From Desulfocapsaceae bacterium (GTDB lineage Bacteria; Desulfobacterota; Desulfobulbia; Desulfobulbales; Desulfocapsaceae), in NCBI GenBank assembly GCA_031292275.1, contig JARLHL010000083.1:1-54799 (forward strand): a stretch of 54,799 bases of DNA, in the 5' to 3' direction. Both the position numbers and the translations under genes were made by a program. Position 1 is the first letter of the stretch. The number at the start of each line of letters is the position of its first letter. Positions 43,164 to 51,819 of this stretch are shown piece by piece. The notes under the pieces are model-generated. The model ran no database searches. It saw only the letters and a list, made by a program, of their open reading frames with translations, and was not told the origin of the DNA.

Positions 43164-43982
43164 CTATTTCCTCATAGTATTGACGATCTTGTCCTGAAAG
43201 GTAACGTGCTGAACTTTTGCGGCTCGCTGGGATTTAGATTTCAGCCAGACCGCGTGATGATCCTCTATGGGTTTTGGCCAGGGCCTGAAATATTCCGGCC
43301 AGGGCCGGAACTGCAGGAATTGGGATTGCCAGGATTGCCAGGCGGATTTTGTTCTGTAAAACTCCGCTTTCTGGTACATTTCCAGTGCGTCCCAAAGATC
43401 CATAAGAAAAAAATCGATATTTTCAATCCAGCTTAAGGCCCATGGCCGCACAGCGGCGTTATGACGATACAAAAACTCCGCCACTCGCCGGTTATCATCA
43501 AGGCGGCGGCCGATCCAGGGCAGGACGACATACATTACCCGGTCGTAACAAGCCTTCAAATCACCGGGGTTAAAAGGTTTGATATCGTTTTCTCGCATCC
43601 AGACCTCAGACCACATGATTTCGTCCTCATAACAGCATCCCCGCCAGCGATTGGGAGGAATGTTATTCCACGTGTTTTTTCCCGTATTCGGAAAGGTCGG
43701 TCGTAAAGCGGCAATCAGGCTCTCCAGAAACAGGTAATGCGCCTTGATGATGGGCTCTATCCAGGGAAAACATTCGCATGGAGGCGGTATCCCGATCGAA
43801 TCGCCCTCGTGACTCAGAAAGGCCCTCATGAATTCCCGGTAGTCATCGATCTGACTTAATTTGCGCAGCTGACAGTCCAAAACTTCCTCTATTCCGAAAT
43901 TATGGGATCCGGAAAACCCGCACACCTCCAGCAGGTTGTTCATGATCCTTTCCACTTCTTCGTCTTCTGTAATGATCGTCAT
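43164..43982 (-). CDS. Unidentified cytoplasmic protein inserted between trbE and trbJ
   Basis: A 272-residue product with no signal peptide or membrane segment, unusually rich in Trp (NRWRGCCYEDEIMWSEVWM, FRPWPEYFRPWPKP). ATG 43982 overlaps the trbE stop (ATGA) with AGAGG upstream, so it is an integral member of the operon. I recognise no family. Ti-type trb operons have trbE followed directly by trbJ, so this is an insertion. It could be a regulator, substrate or cargo of the channel; nothing in the sequence decides. Confidence 0.65.
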   Translation of the reverse strand: MTIITEDEEVERIMNNLLEVCGFSGSHNFGIEEVLDCQLRKLSQIDDYREFMRAFLSHEGDSIGIPPPCECFPWIEPIIKAHYLFLESLIAALRPTFPNTGKNTWNNIPPNRWRGCCYEDEIMWSEVWMRENDIKPFNPGDLKACYDRVMYVVLPWIGRRLDDNRRVAEFLYRHNAAVRPWALSWIENIDFFLMDLWDALEMYQKAEFYRTKSAWQSWQSQFLQFRPWPEYFRPWPKPIEDHHAVWLKSKSQRAAKVQHVTFQDKIVNTMRK

Positions 43983-46390
43983 AATGCGCCTCTTTCTTTC
44001 AGCCAGGTTTCCGGCCAATCAGGGCCGTGTTCGGCAACTAGCTGTTTGATTCGCAACAGGCTCTCCTTATCGGAGGCACCGATAAAGGACAGCGTTTTTG
44101 GACCGAGCGCCAGTTGCACTTTCCGGCGGCCTGCGGGTGACAGCAGGTAATAGTCCTGTTTGGGGATCGCGTTTGCTATGATGTCGATCTGGCGTTCGTT
44201 CAGGCCGACATCGATATAGAGATCATGCTGATTCTCCTGCCGGGCGGCATGGTTGGCGAGCAGGACCTTGGTCGGGCAGGAATCCACCAGAACATCGAAT
44301 ATACCGGAGTTTTTGGCGTCGGAAAGATTCTGTGTCGCAAGCACCACCGCACAATTCGCCTTTCTGAGAACCTTCAGCCACTCTCGGATCTTGGCCCGGA
44401 ACACCGGATGGCCCAGCATGACCCATGCCTCATCGAGAATCAAAAGCGAAGGCTGGCCGTTGAGAGATTTCTCAAACCTGCGGAAGATGTACAGCAGGAC
44501 CGGGACCAGATTCGCCTCCCCCATCTCCATCAGCGATTCGATCTCGAAGACCATAAAGTTGGAAAAGCCGAGCTTATCGGTTTTCGCGTCCAGCAGGCGG
44601 CCCATGGCGCCCGCCTCGGTGTAATGGGTCAGCGCGTCTTTTAGATCCCGGTCCTGGACGACATGCCAAAAATCGGTTAACGAACGCATGTCGTCGGGGT
44701 TGCTCTTCAGGGTGGTCAAGGCGGTGTGGATGGCGTTGCGGTGGTTGGGGAGAATGGTGAGTTTTTGCAGTTCTGCCAGATTGGCCAGCCAGTTGGCCGC
44801 CCATGAAAACTCGGCCTCTGACTCGTCAATCCGCTGCAAAGGAGCGAACGACAAGGCGTCATTGCCGATATCGTAGTGATCACCACTCGCTCCAAGACAG
44901 AGGGGATAGAGTGACATGCCCTTGTCGAACGCCACTATGCGAGACTCCGGATAGCACCGGAACTGGGCTACGATCAGCCCAAGCATAGTCGATTTCCCGG
45001 ATCCGGTTGGTCCGACTTCCAGGGTGTGCCCGATATCGCCATTGTGCAGGTTAAACCAGAAAGGAGTGGATCCGTCCGTCGTCAGAACCGCCAGAGGCCG
45101 TGATTCGAGAGGATAGAAGGGGCAGGGGCAATATTTGCTGCCGGTCCAGACCGTGGCTAAAGGCAGCAGATCCGCCAGGTTGAGACTGCTGATTAAAGGA
45201 CGGCGCAGATTGGCGTATCCGTTTCCCGGATGGGTTCCGAGCCACGCATCAAGCGCATTGATATTCTCGATGCGGCAACCGAAACCCAGGGTCTGAAATA
45301 TGCGCCGCAGTTCCCGCGCCTGGTCATCCAGCATTTCCCTGTTCTCATGCATCAACACGACGCATGATGTCAGATAGCCCATTCCCACCACTCCGCTCTG
45401 GATTTCGGTCAAGGCCTCTTCCGAGTCTTCCCGCATCCGCAGCGCGTCGCGGTTGACGCGGGCATTGGGGTTGTTTAGAAACTGATCGATAAACCGGTGG
45501 ATCTGTTGATTCCAGCCCTTCCGGTATCCGTCAATTGCCTTGATACCGTCAAACTGGTCGAGGCAGATATACCGGGTCGAATAGCGGTAACTCATTGACA
45601 GCCCTTCCAAGGAGGAAAGCATGGCCGGCCACGACTCCTGAGGCAGGCCGTCGATGGCCACCACCGCAAGGAACGAATCCCCGGCTTTCGGCGATATCCC
45701 GCCGACCAGGTCCACCCCTCCGAGGATGGCGTCGAGGTACATCGGCACCTCCGGCACCCGGACCGGATACATTTCTCCGGTTATGCAATGCTGCAGGTGC
45801 GACAGCAGATCCGACACCAGGTATTCGCCGCCGTCTTTATCGAAGGCCGTATACTCGGCCAGCCGTTCCATATGAAGCACGGTAGACAAGGCATCTTCCA
45901 ACTCTTCGATGGTGGAATGAAACTGGTTCAGCGCTTTCTCCATGGCAGGTGTGGACACCGTTCCGGACTGTGTTTTTCCGGCGAGCTTTGCCGCCTGCAG
46001 GTCGGGTTTGAAGGTCGCGATCAGCACCGTCCTGGTGCTGTAGCACAGGCCACGACCGAAAAAGGTCCGCCGTTCCTCATCGATAAGCCTGGTCACCGGG
46101 TCGGGAAAATGCCCTGCGGCCCGATCTGGATAGGCCAGATGGGGCCTTCTCACCGCATCCACATGCAGCATCCAGCCGGAACCCAGCAGTTTTATCGCAT
46201 TGCCGGCTTGGAGGGACACCCACGCCAGCTCATCGGCAGTTGAAGAGGCGGTATCCTGTCCCCGCACTTCCCAACCTGCCAGAAACGAGCCGTTTTTATT
46301 CAGAACGATTCCGGGGGCCACCAGGGCGGCGTAGGGCAGAAGATCGGGCAGGCCTTTAACCTCAGATCGATAGTCTTTCAGCTTCAGCAT
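43979..46390 (-). CDS. trbE: TrbE/VirB4 ATPase
   Basis: An 803-residue motor of pilus assembly and transfer. The N-terminal TrbE/CagE domain begins LKDYRSEVKGLPDLLPYAAL. Walker A is VGPTGSGKSTMLGL near residue 460, and Walker B is LLILDEAWVMLGHPVF in the C-terminal third, followed by VVLATQNLSD. Length is normal for the family. AGGAGG precedes the ATG and the gene overlaps trbD by 7 bases. Confidence 0.92.
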   Translation of the reverse strand: MLKLKDYRSEVKGLPDLLPYAALVAPGIVLNKNGSFLAGWEVRGQDTASSTADELAWVSLQAGNAIKLLGSGWMLHVDAVRRPHLAYPDRAAGHFPDPVTRLIDEERRTFFGRGLCYSTRTVLIATFKPDLQAAKLAGKTQSGTVSTPAMEKALNQFHSTIEELEDALSTVLHMERLAEYTAFDKDGGEYLVSDLLSHLQHCITGEMYPVRVPEVPMYLDAILGGVDLVGGISPKAGDSFLAVVAIDGLPQESWPAMLSSLEGLSMSYRYSTRYICLDQFDGIKAIDGYRKGWNQQIHRFIDQFLNNPNARVNRDALRMREDSEEALTEIQSGVVGMGYLTSCVVLMHENREMLDDQARELRRIFQTLGFGCRIENINALDAWLGTHPGNGYANLRRPLISSLNLADLLPLATVWTGSKYCPCPFYPLESRPLAVLTTDGSTPFWFNLHNGDIGHTLEVGPTGSGKSTMLGLIVAQFRCYPESRIVAFDKGMSLYPLCLGASGDHYDIGNDALSFAPLQRIDESEAEFSWAANWLANLAELQKLTILPNHRNAIHTALTTLKSNPDDMRSLTDFWHVVQDRDLKDALTHYTEAGAMGRLLDAKTDKLGFSNFMVFEIESLMEMGEANLVPVLLYIFRRFEKSLNGQPSLLILDEAWVMLGHPVFRAKIREWLKVLRKANCAVVLATQNLSDAKNSGIFDVLVDSCPTKVLLANHAARQENQHDLYIDVGLNERQIDIIANAIPKQDYYLLSPAGRRKVQLALGPKTLSFIGASDKESLLRIKQLVAEHGPDWPETWLKERGAL

Positions 46391-46677
46391 TTGAATCCTC
46401 CTGTGGTTCGCCAGAGAGAAGCCCGGGCCGGATAAAAATCCTGCTGTTTTATATGCCTGAACCAGACCTGGCTCAGTATCGGATCTATCTTGGCCATGCG
46501 CCTCAGGCAGATAAGGGCAGCGGCCCAGAAGAGAGCCGCTGCGATCCCGGCGATGAATGTCAGGCCGCCGATTGCCACCAGCAGACTGACAAGCGCGCTC
46601 AGCATCACCAGGTTCCTTTCAGCGCCCAGAGCGAACGAATGTTTATGCAGGCTTTGGCGGATAGGAATTGTGCGCAT
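46384..46677 (-). CDS. trbD: TrbD/VirB3 membrane protein
   Basis: 97 residues beginning IPIRQSLHK, the typical VirB3/TrbD N-terminus (I.R.SL.....), with two hydrophobic segments (LVMLSALVSLLVAIGGLTFIA and IAAALFWAAALICL) and a basic tail. ATG 46677 overlaps the trbC stop (TAATG). It partners TrbE at the inner membrane. Confidence 0.85.
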   Translation of the reverse strand: MRTIPIRQSLHKHSFALGAERNLVMLSALVSLLVAIGGLTFIAGIAAALFWAAALICLRRMAKIDPILSQVWFRHIKQQDFYPARASLWRTTGGFKC

Positions 46678-46997
46678 TACAGCACCGCCCCAGAAAACGA
46701 AAAGACGCTGTTGACGATGGAACTGGCAAAACAGATGAACGAGATGCCAAAGACGACCTGGAGCAGAAGCTTGAAGCCGCCGGAGAGATCGTCTTTGTTG
46801 AAGATATAGACGATGCCGCAGAGGGCCATGGCGACTATGGATATCCATTTACCGGCAGGACCGGTGATCGTGTTGACCACCTGCTCCAGCGGGCTTGAAA
46901 ATTCCGATATTCCGCCTGCAAAGGCTGTTGCCGGCAGCAGAACCGTCAGGCACAGCGGAATGATGATCTTCTTGCATGTGCGGGCAAATTTAAGCAT
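46677..46997 (-). CDS. trbC: TrbC/VirB2 pilin
   Basis: A 106-residue prepilin with a long signal peptide (cleavage near ATAFAGG), then two hydrophobic helices (WISIVAMALCGIVYIF and LLLQVVFGISFICFASSIVN) separated by a short polar loop, as in VirB2/TrbC. It is probably processed and cyclised with the help of TraF. GGAGG lies before ATG 46997, inside the end of trbB. Confidence 0.85.
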   Translation of the reverse strand: MLKFARTCKKIIIPLCLTVLLPATAFAGGISEFSSPLEQVVNTITGPAGKWISIVAMALCGIVYIFNKDDLSGGFKLLLQVVFGISFICFASSIVNSVFSFSGAVL

Positions 46998-47937
46998 GGT
47001 AGATAACCTCCTTTTTGTATTGGTTATTGTTGGGTTCATAGCCTTTTATTTCCAGGATTTCCGATATTCGGCGTCCACCGGGTGCGCGTTCGATAAAGAT
47101 GGACAGGCCGACGGCCTTGCCGATGAGCTTTTGTTTTGCAGCGCTTGTCGCTTCGGCCACCAGCTCTTCCAGCCGGTCCAGGCCTTCGGCGGCGCTGTTG
47201 GCATGCACCGTCGCGATTCCACCGGGATGCCCGGTATTCCAGGCCTTCAACAGATCCAGCGCCGCACCGTCCCGGACTTCGCCCACAATGATCCTGGTCG
47301 GCCGGTAGCGCATGGTCACTTTGACCAGACGCTGCATGTTCACAAAATCCGAGGTCCTGAAAAACACGGTATTCTGGCTCTTGGATTGCAGCTCCATGGT
47401 GTCTTCCAGGATCAAAAGCCGGTCCTCCGGACACAACTCTGAGAGCTGCAAAATAAGGGCGTTAACCAGGGTGGTCTTTCCTGATCCGGTGCCGCCAACC
47501 ACCAGAATATTTTTGTGCTTCATAATGGCTGCCTGAAGGACCGGGACACACTCCTGGGGCAGGATGCCTGCGTTCACATAATCCGCCAGGCTGAACACCC
47601 TGCTCGCCTTTTTTCGGATCGTGAAGCTGGGCGATGAAACCACCGGCGGCATCAATCCCTCGAACCTGGATCCGTCCAAGGGAAGTTCTCCTTCGACAAT
47701 CGGATTTTCCGTGGTCACCACGGTTTCCAGGCCACTTGCAACCAGCGAGATGATCAGGCGGCTTTGCGATTGATCCATAACGCCGGCAGGCTGCATATCC
47801 TGGCCCAATTTTTCGATCCAGACCCGACCATCGGGGTTCAGCATGATTTCAACCACGTCGGGATCTCGCAGCGCCGTCATAATAACAGGACCCATGTTAT
47901 GTTCCAGAGAGGCCAAAAGCCGTTTATCAGTTGCCAT
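46990..47937 (-). CDS. trbB: TrbB/VirB11 traffic ATPase
   Basis: A 315-residue hexameric ATPase. It has VEIMLNPDGRVWIE in the N-terminal domain, Walker A VVGGTGSGKTTLVNAL near 150, an Asp box LLILEDTMELQ, and the TMRYRPTRIIVGEVRDGAALDLL Walker B region followed by HPGGIATVHANS. ATG 47937 has AGGA upstream and overlaps the preceding gene by 11 bases; longer frames start inside that gene. Confidence 0.92.
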   Translation of the reverse strand: MATDKRLLASLEHNMGPVIMTALRDPDVVEIMLNPDGRVWIEKLGQDMQPAGVMDQSQSRLIISLVASGLETVVTTENPIVEGELPLDGSRFEGLMPPVVSSPSFTIRKKASRVFSLADYVNAGILPQECVPVLQAAIMKHKNILVVGGTGSGKTTLVNALILQLSELCPEDRLLILEDTMELQSKSQNTVFFRTSDFVNMQRLVKVTMRYRPTRIIVGEVRDGAALDLLKAWNTGHPGGIATVHANSAAEGLDRLEELVAEATSAAKQKLIGKAVGLSIFIERAPGGRRISEILEIKGYEPNNNQYKKEVIYHA

Positions 47938-48655
47938 TTTGCGTCCTTTTATTGAAGTTGATGTTGAACAGCCTTTTGAAAATACCTGGACCGGATTCAG
48001 GTCCGGTTTTAGCCTTAGCTTCCAACTCCGGCAGTTCACGCTCCAGGTCCTCACGGCTCCATTCCCAATCGTACCGGCTATCGCGGTTGTGCACCTTGAG
48101 GGACAAGGCGAAGAAATCTCTCATCCAACCCTCACCATCTTCTCTATGTGTGGATTTTTTCACCATCTCCGCCCTCCAATTTGCCGGGGATACATCCAGG
48201 AAACGCCGGTAACTGTCGGCAAAGCGCCAGTCGATTGTTGATTCGGTGATATGCACCCTGTGAATATACGGATTATCGAGACCATAGAGATAAAACTTCC
48301 CAATACAGGTACGATGGTTGCCGTCTTCGACGACAAAGGTCCTGGCGTCTATTTTGTGATAGAAAATGGATGGCAAGCGGCGAACCAGATCAGTGTAGTA
48401 TGACGGATTGTTGGCGAATGCCCGCAGGTTTCCATCCATGCGCCGGCCTTTGGATAAAAACTCCCGCCAGCTCATGCCTGCATAGTCTGGGTGCATGGTG
48501 CCGCAAACATCAAGCACGTTGACACTGCCCTCATTTGCCCAATATTCGCTGGTGACGAACTTATGATAATCAGGAAATATTTCATATTTCTCAATGATTT
48601 GATCTGCAAAATAAGGCACATGGCCAAACAGTTTCTCAATTTGCTCATCGGTCAT
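47927..48655 (-). CDS. ParB/Srx-fold-like protein heading the trb operon
   Basis: A 242-residue cytoplasmic protein. TFVVEDGNHRTCIGKFYLYG near 106-125 is the V-x-D-G-x-H-R motif of the ParB/sulfiredoxin-like fold, used for nucleotide binding in ParB, DNA modification and nuclease families. No helix-turn-helix is evident; the C-terminus is charged (REDLERELPELEAKAK). It is first gene of the operon with AAGG before the ATG and overlaps trbB, so it may regulate transfer or act on DNA. It is not a standard trb gene. Confidence 0.55.
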   Translation of the reverse strand: MTDEQIEKLFGHVPYFADQIIEKYEIFPDYHKFVTSEYWANEGSVNVLDVCGTMHPDYAGMSWREFLSKGRRMDGNLRAFANNPSYYTDLVRRLPSIFYHKIDARTFVVEDGNHRTCIGKFYLYGLDNPYIHRVHITESTIDWRFADSYRRFLDVSPANWRAEMVKKSTHREDGEGWMRDFFALSLKVHNRDSRYDWEWSREDLERELPELEAKAKTGPESGPGIFKRLFNINFNKRTQNGN

Positions 48656-48693
48656 GGTTCTTTACCTTTTGCATAAGTTGTAATTTTGGCAGC

Positions 48694-48728
48694 TTGACAG
48701 TTTTGTTTAATGTACGTACGATAATTAG
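48694..48728 (+). promoter_or_regulatory. brnT promoter with palindromic -10 region
   Basis: TTGACA (48694-48699) and TACGAT (48717-48722) are spaced by 17 bases. GTACGTAC (48712-48719) is a palindrome overlapping the -10, a likely site for BrnT/BrnA autorepression. The predicted start of transcription coincides with the brnT ATG at 48729, and no ribosome site is visible, so the message may be leaderless. Confidence 0.6.
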
Positions 48729-49001
48729 ATGGAAATTGAATTCGACCAGAACAAATGTGATTTCACCTTGCAGGAACGGGGGCTTGATTTTGCCAGAGCG
48801 CCGGAAGTTTTTGCTGGCCCATTGTTGACGGAGAAAGACACAAGGTTCGACTATGGTGAAATCCGATTTATGAGCCTTGGTTATCTGGATGGCCGGATGG
48901 TCGTTCTGATCTGGACGCAGCGCGGCCCTGCTCGCCGCATAATTTCGATGAGGTATGCTAATGACCGCGAAAAAAGCAAATACTCCGAGTTCTTGGGTTG
49001 A
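48729..49001 (+). CDS. brnT: BrnT ribonuclease toxin
   Basis: The 90-residue protein matches BrnT: IEFDQNKCDFTLQERGLDFARA at the start, then DYGEIRFMSLGYLDGRMVVLIW and a closing RRIISMRYANDREKSKY. BrnT is a RelE-fold mRNA interferase neutralised by BrnA. It overlaps brnA by 41 bases. It stabilises the element by post-segregational killing. Confidence 0.88.
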   Translation: MEIEFDQNKCDFTLQERGLDFARAPEVFAGPLLTEKDTRFDYGEIRFMSLGYLDGRMVVLIWTQRGPARRIISMRYANDREKSKYSEFLG

Positions 49002-49266
49002 TCCGGACGATGCTCCGGAATTAACTGATGAATTTTTCAAAAATGCCACAATGACGATCGGCGACAGGGTAGTTTCCAAGGATGAATACCGGGAAGCTGT
49101 TAAAAAAACTCTGCGTGGGCGTCCTGCCGGCACCGGTGCAAAGTCCACCACCACTATCAGGCTGGATAACGACATCCTTACCCTCTTCAAATCCACAGGC
49201 AGAGGCTGGCAGACCCGCGTGAACAATGCCTTGCGTGAATGGTTGAAAGAGCACAAGCCTGCATAA
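48961..49266 (+). CDS. brnA: BrnA antitoxin
   Basis: 101 residues from ATG 48961 (GAGG seven bases upstream). The BrnA layout is a WVDPDDAPELTDEFF segment (toxin binding) followed by RGRPAGTGAKSTTTIRLD and a ribbon-helix-helix DNA-binding C-terminus. It binds BrnT and represses the shared promoter. An in-frame ATG at 48955 is a less likely start. Confidence 0.88.
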   Translation: MTAKKANTPSSWVDPDDAPELTDEFFKNATMTIGDRVVSKDEYREAVKKTLRGRPAGTGAKSTTTIRLDNDILTLFKSTGRGWQTRVNNALREWLKEHKPA

Positions 49267-49316
49267 TTCCGATTCATGGAAGTGCAAACCCTCGCTGATT
49301 TTTCATCAGTCATAAA

Positions 49317-49784
49317 TTACTTCCTCAATAAGGCCAGTACAGCGAAGACCGCTACATTGACCAGGGACGATGTGGCTGCAATAGCGGCAAGCCACATCAT
49401 ATTCGTCTTCAATCGTTCCATCTTCAGGCCATGGGCTTCAAAAATTCGGGTAATTCCTTCCAGGGATGACGATGAAAGGCTTTTGCCCAGAGCTGCCGTG
49501 GTTTCCTGGACGGCTTTGATATACCCTTCGGTACGCTCCGAGATAATCCGGCTCAATGCCTTGTTATGCCGGTCCAGCAGTTTCTCCTCTTCGGCAAGAA
49601 AAGCGTTGAGCACTGTGATCAGCATCAGGATCGGATCGTCATTCTCGATCTTCCCGTGGTTTCCCTGCAAAAGCCTTCGAACCTCTTCATGCGAAAGACC
49701 GATGCCTTCCGACATGAGCGGCATTGAAGAAGCTTCGGATGCTGAAGGAGTTGTTTTTTCATTGAATTGCTGTTGATCGGTCAT
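49317..49784 (-). CDS. traM: TraM-like membrane-anchored protein
   Basis: 155 residues: Ser/Gln-rich N-terminus, a conserved NDDPILMLITVLNAFLAEEEKLL segment near 55-75 resembling the DDPIL...T..N block of IncP TraM, a coiled coil, and a C-terminal membrane helix (SLVNVAVFAVLALL). Lies 19 bases after traL, the RP4 traL-traM order. Role in transfer is accessory and poorly defined. Confidence 0.65.
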   Translation of the reverse strand: MTDQQQFNEKTTPSASEASSMPLMSEGIGLSHEEVRRLLQGNHGKIENDDPILMLITVLNAFLAEEEKLLDRHNKALSRIISERTEGYIKAVQETTAALGKSLSSSSLEGITRIFEAHGLKMERLKTNMMWLAAIAATSSLVNVAVFAVLALLRK

Positions 49785-49803
49785 GGTCCTACACCCGTTC
49801 CTG

Positions 49804-50529
49804 TTAAACCAACTGCGCCAGGTCAATGGCTTCCTGAACATCTCTCCAAAAAGTCTTCAGGCGTTGCCGGGTCATGACTGGCAGGCTGGAATTGATCGCA
49901 GCCTCAAATGTCTCGCGTCTTGCGAACAACTCTTCCAGGTCCTTGCCGAAGGTAGTTTGTTTCCGAATCGGGATCTGAATAATTGAGCGGAATTTATCTT
50001 GATGTAATTGATAAATAGTAAATTCCTCAAAGACTTTGCCATTTATGGCAATTTCTCCAAAATAACTGTTTTTCCAAACAATTATAGGAGCGTTAGGGAA
50101 AGATTCAGCCAAACTCTTGAGGCCGGTTGAGGTGTCAACGATTGCTTGTCCGCCGGTCATGATTGTATGCAGCAAAGTCCGGTGATTTTCTTCTTGGAGA
50201 AAATTTAAGGCATCGCTTTCTTTGAGATATGAACAGAGCGGCACAAAAGAAGAAGCACCATTGTCGATGATAATATGGGTGTCTTCCGGCTTTTGAAAAA
50301 TACTATCGATTAACCGATCAAACCTCCGTGGGTCTATATCGTCACCGTTCATGATGTCGAGCTGTTCAACGTTGAGCTCCTTATAGCCTTTGAGTGTTGA
50401 ATTTACCGGATCGGTATCTATGCCAAAGACAGGAACATCCTTTTTCTGCAGATATTGGTAAAGAAGAGATGCTACCAGTGATTTACCGACACCGCCTTTG
50501 CCTTGTAGGACGAAATGGATTGTGCTCAT
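49804..50529 (-). CDS. traL: TraL-like P-loop ATPase
   Basis: A 241-residue ParA/MinD-type ATPase: Walker A VLQGKGGVGKSLVASLL near 7-23, then GIDTDPVNSTLKGY, LDIMNGDDIDPRRFD and IIIDNGASSFVPL. These are very close in order and spacing to IncP TraL, which lies beside traK and oriT in RP4. Here it is next to traM and the replication origin, about 50 kb from traK. It may help relaxosome positioning, or plasmid partition instead. Confidence 0.8.
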   Translation of the reverse strand: MSTIHFVLQGKGGVGKSLVASLLYQYLQKKDVPVFGIDTDPVNSTLKGYKELNVEQLDIMNGDDIDPRRFDRLIDSIFQKPEDTHIIIDNGASSFVPLCSYLKESDALNFLQEENHRTLLHTIMTGGQAIVDTSTGLKSLAESFPNAPIIVWKNSYFGEIAINGKVFEEFTIYQLHQDKFRSIIQIPIRKQTTFGKDLEELFARRETFEAAINSSLPVMTRQRLKTFWRDVQEAIDLAQLV

Positions 50530-50644
50530 GGTGTTTCCTTTCTTTTTTATATAAATACTTTTAAAAGCTTATACGGAGGATTTGTTGCTTCTGTATGTCG
50601 TTGTAAATACGAGTTATAATTCAAGGCAACAATGTCAATTTTCG

Positions 50645-50928
50645 ACCCGCTACGCCACGATTTCCGACCCGCTATGCCACGGTTTTCCGACCCGCTACGC
50701 CACACCCCCAACCTGCTACGCCACACCTTCAACCTGCTACGCCACGCCTTTTTGACCCGCTATGCCACGGTTTCAACCCGCTATGCCACGCTCTTCAATG
50801 CTGAAAAAACATGGTAGAACATCAAAAATCGTCATCCTAAATTTAAAGTTTGCTCCCCAAATTGGTTATGGAGAGAGAGACATCCACGGCAAGTACCTTA
50901 TTCTCACTATTTCAACCCGCTACGCCAC
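50645..50928. other. oriV: Iteron-type replication origin (oriV)
   Basis: Seven direct copies of ACC(C/T)GCTA(C/T)GCCAC start at 50645, 50667, 50690, 50711, 50732, 50755 and 50776, spaced 21-23 bases (two helical turns). An eighth solitary copy is at 50915. AT-rich DNA at about 50820-50870 would be the opening region. The cluster lies between trfA and traL, as expected for binding sites of a TrfA-type initiator. The lone copy lies beyond the 3' end of trfA and could serve in copy control. Confidence 0.85.
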
Positions 50929-50994
50929 GCTGATTTTCCCGCGTTTTCTCTGTCGCTAAAGGAAACAATTATTGGTGCGTTTGTTTTAGCTCTA

Positions 50995-51819
50995 TCAAGG
51001 TTCGGGTGGATTCCTCGGTGAGGGGATGACATGCACTTTGCCTTCCTCAGCAATTTCCCAGGACTTAAATACCCCGATCGCAACCAGTTCGTTCAATGCA
51101 TTTTTAAGTAAAAAACGGAACTTATATGTGTCTTTGCAACTCGACCGGCTTAATTGATATATTGTTTCAATTTTCAATGGATACGGTATCATGCTGCTGT
51201 AAAGGCCATGCAGCCATTTTGCGAGGCTGGTATTGGCCTGCAATCTTTTTTGCCAAGATATCTTTGCCCAGCCATAATCGAACATTGAGCCAAGGTTGCT
51301 GTTTACCCTGAGGAAGAATTTGTTTTTCTCTGGGTAGTGAAAGAAATCAAAGATAAGGGGACCTCCGTAAATTCCGCCCATCATGCTTAATACGGTATGT
51401 TGGTTTCCACAGTGAATCTCAACCAAACATGCACTCAATCGGCGGATTGAGTTGAACAGCCAATCCTGCCCGGATTTCCCGGGTTTTTTGCCAAGTTCCC
51501 TTAGGAATCCCCGGACAGTAAATTCAACTCCAAATGGATTGGTTGAACGAGACGCCAAGTGCACCGCATGGATAAAAACGTCTAGATCTCCTTGGTCAAG
51601 CTCAGCTCCCGTGAAATAAATGCAAACATTGTTGAATGAGGCAATTTTGTGTCTCTCATGATACTTGCGTCTTCCACGCTGAACCATCCCGAACAGGGCC
51701 GATTGGAGCAAAACATTGGGCAGGATTTGTGAAGTCTTCGCTGCCTTTGGCAACTTAGGTGAGTCATAGGAATCCGGATTCGTCGGCAGACAAGGAATTT
51801 TTTCCATGGTTTTTTCCAT
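50995..51819 (-). CDS. trfA: TrfA-like plasmid replication initiator
   Basis: The 274-residue protein has TrfA hallmarks: LPNVLLQSALFGMVQRGRR near 33-51, IASFNNVCIYFTGAELDQGDLDVFIHAVHL, then winged-helix domains including STSLAKWLHGLYSS-like sequence. It binds the iterons and recruits host helicase. ATG 51819 overlaps the stop of the upstream gene (TAATG); ATG 51807 is a second possible start, which would mimic the two-start TrfA of RK2. Confidence 0.88.
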   Translation of the reverse strand: MEKTMEKIPCLPTNPDSYDSPKLPKAAKTSQILPNVLLQSALFGMVQRGRRKYHERHKIASFNNVCIYFTGAELDQGDLDVFIHAVHLASRSTNPFGVEFTVRGFLRELGKKPGKSGQDWLFNSIRRLSACLVEIHCGNQHTVLSMMGGIYGGPLIFDFFHYPEKNKFFLRVNSNLGSMFDYGWAKISWQKRLQANTSLAKWLHGLYSSMIPYPLKIETIYQLSRSSCKDTYKFRFLLKNALNELVAIGVFKSWEIAEEGKVHVIPSPRNPPEP

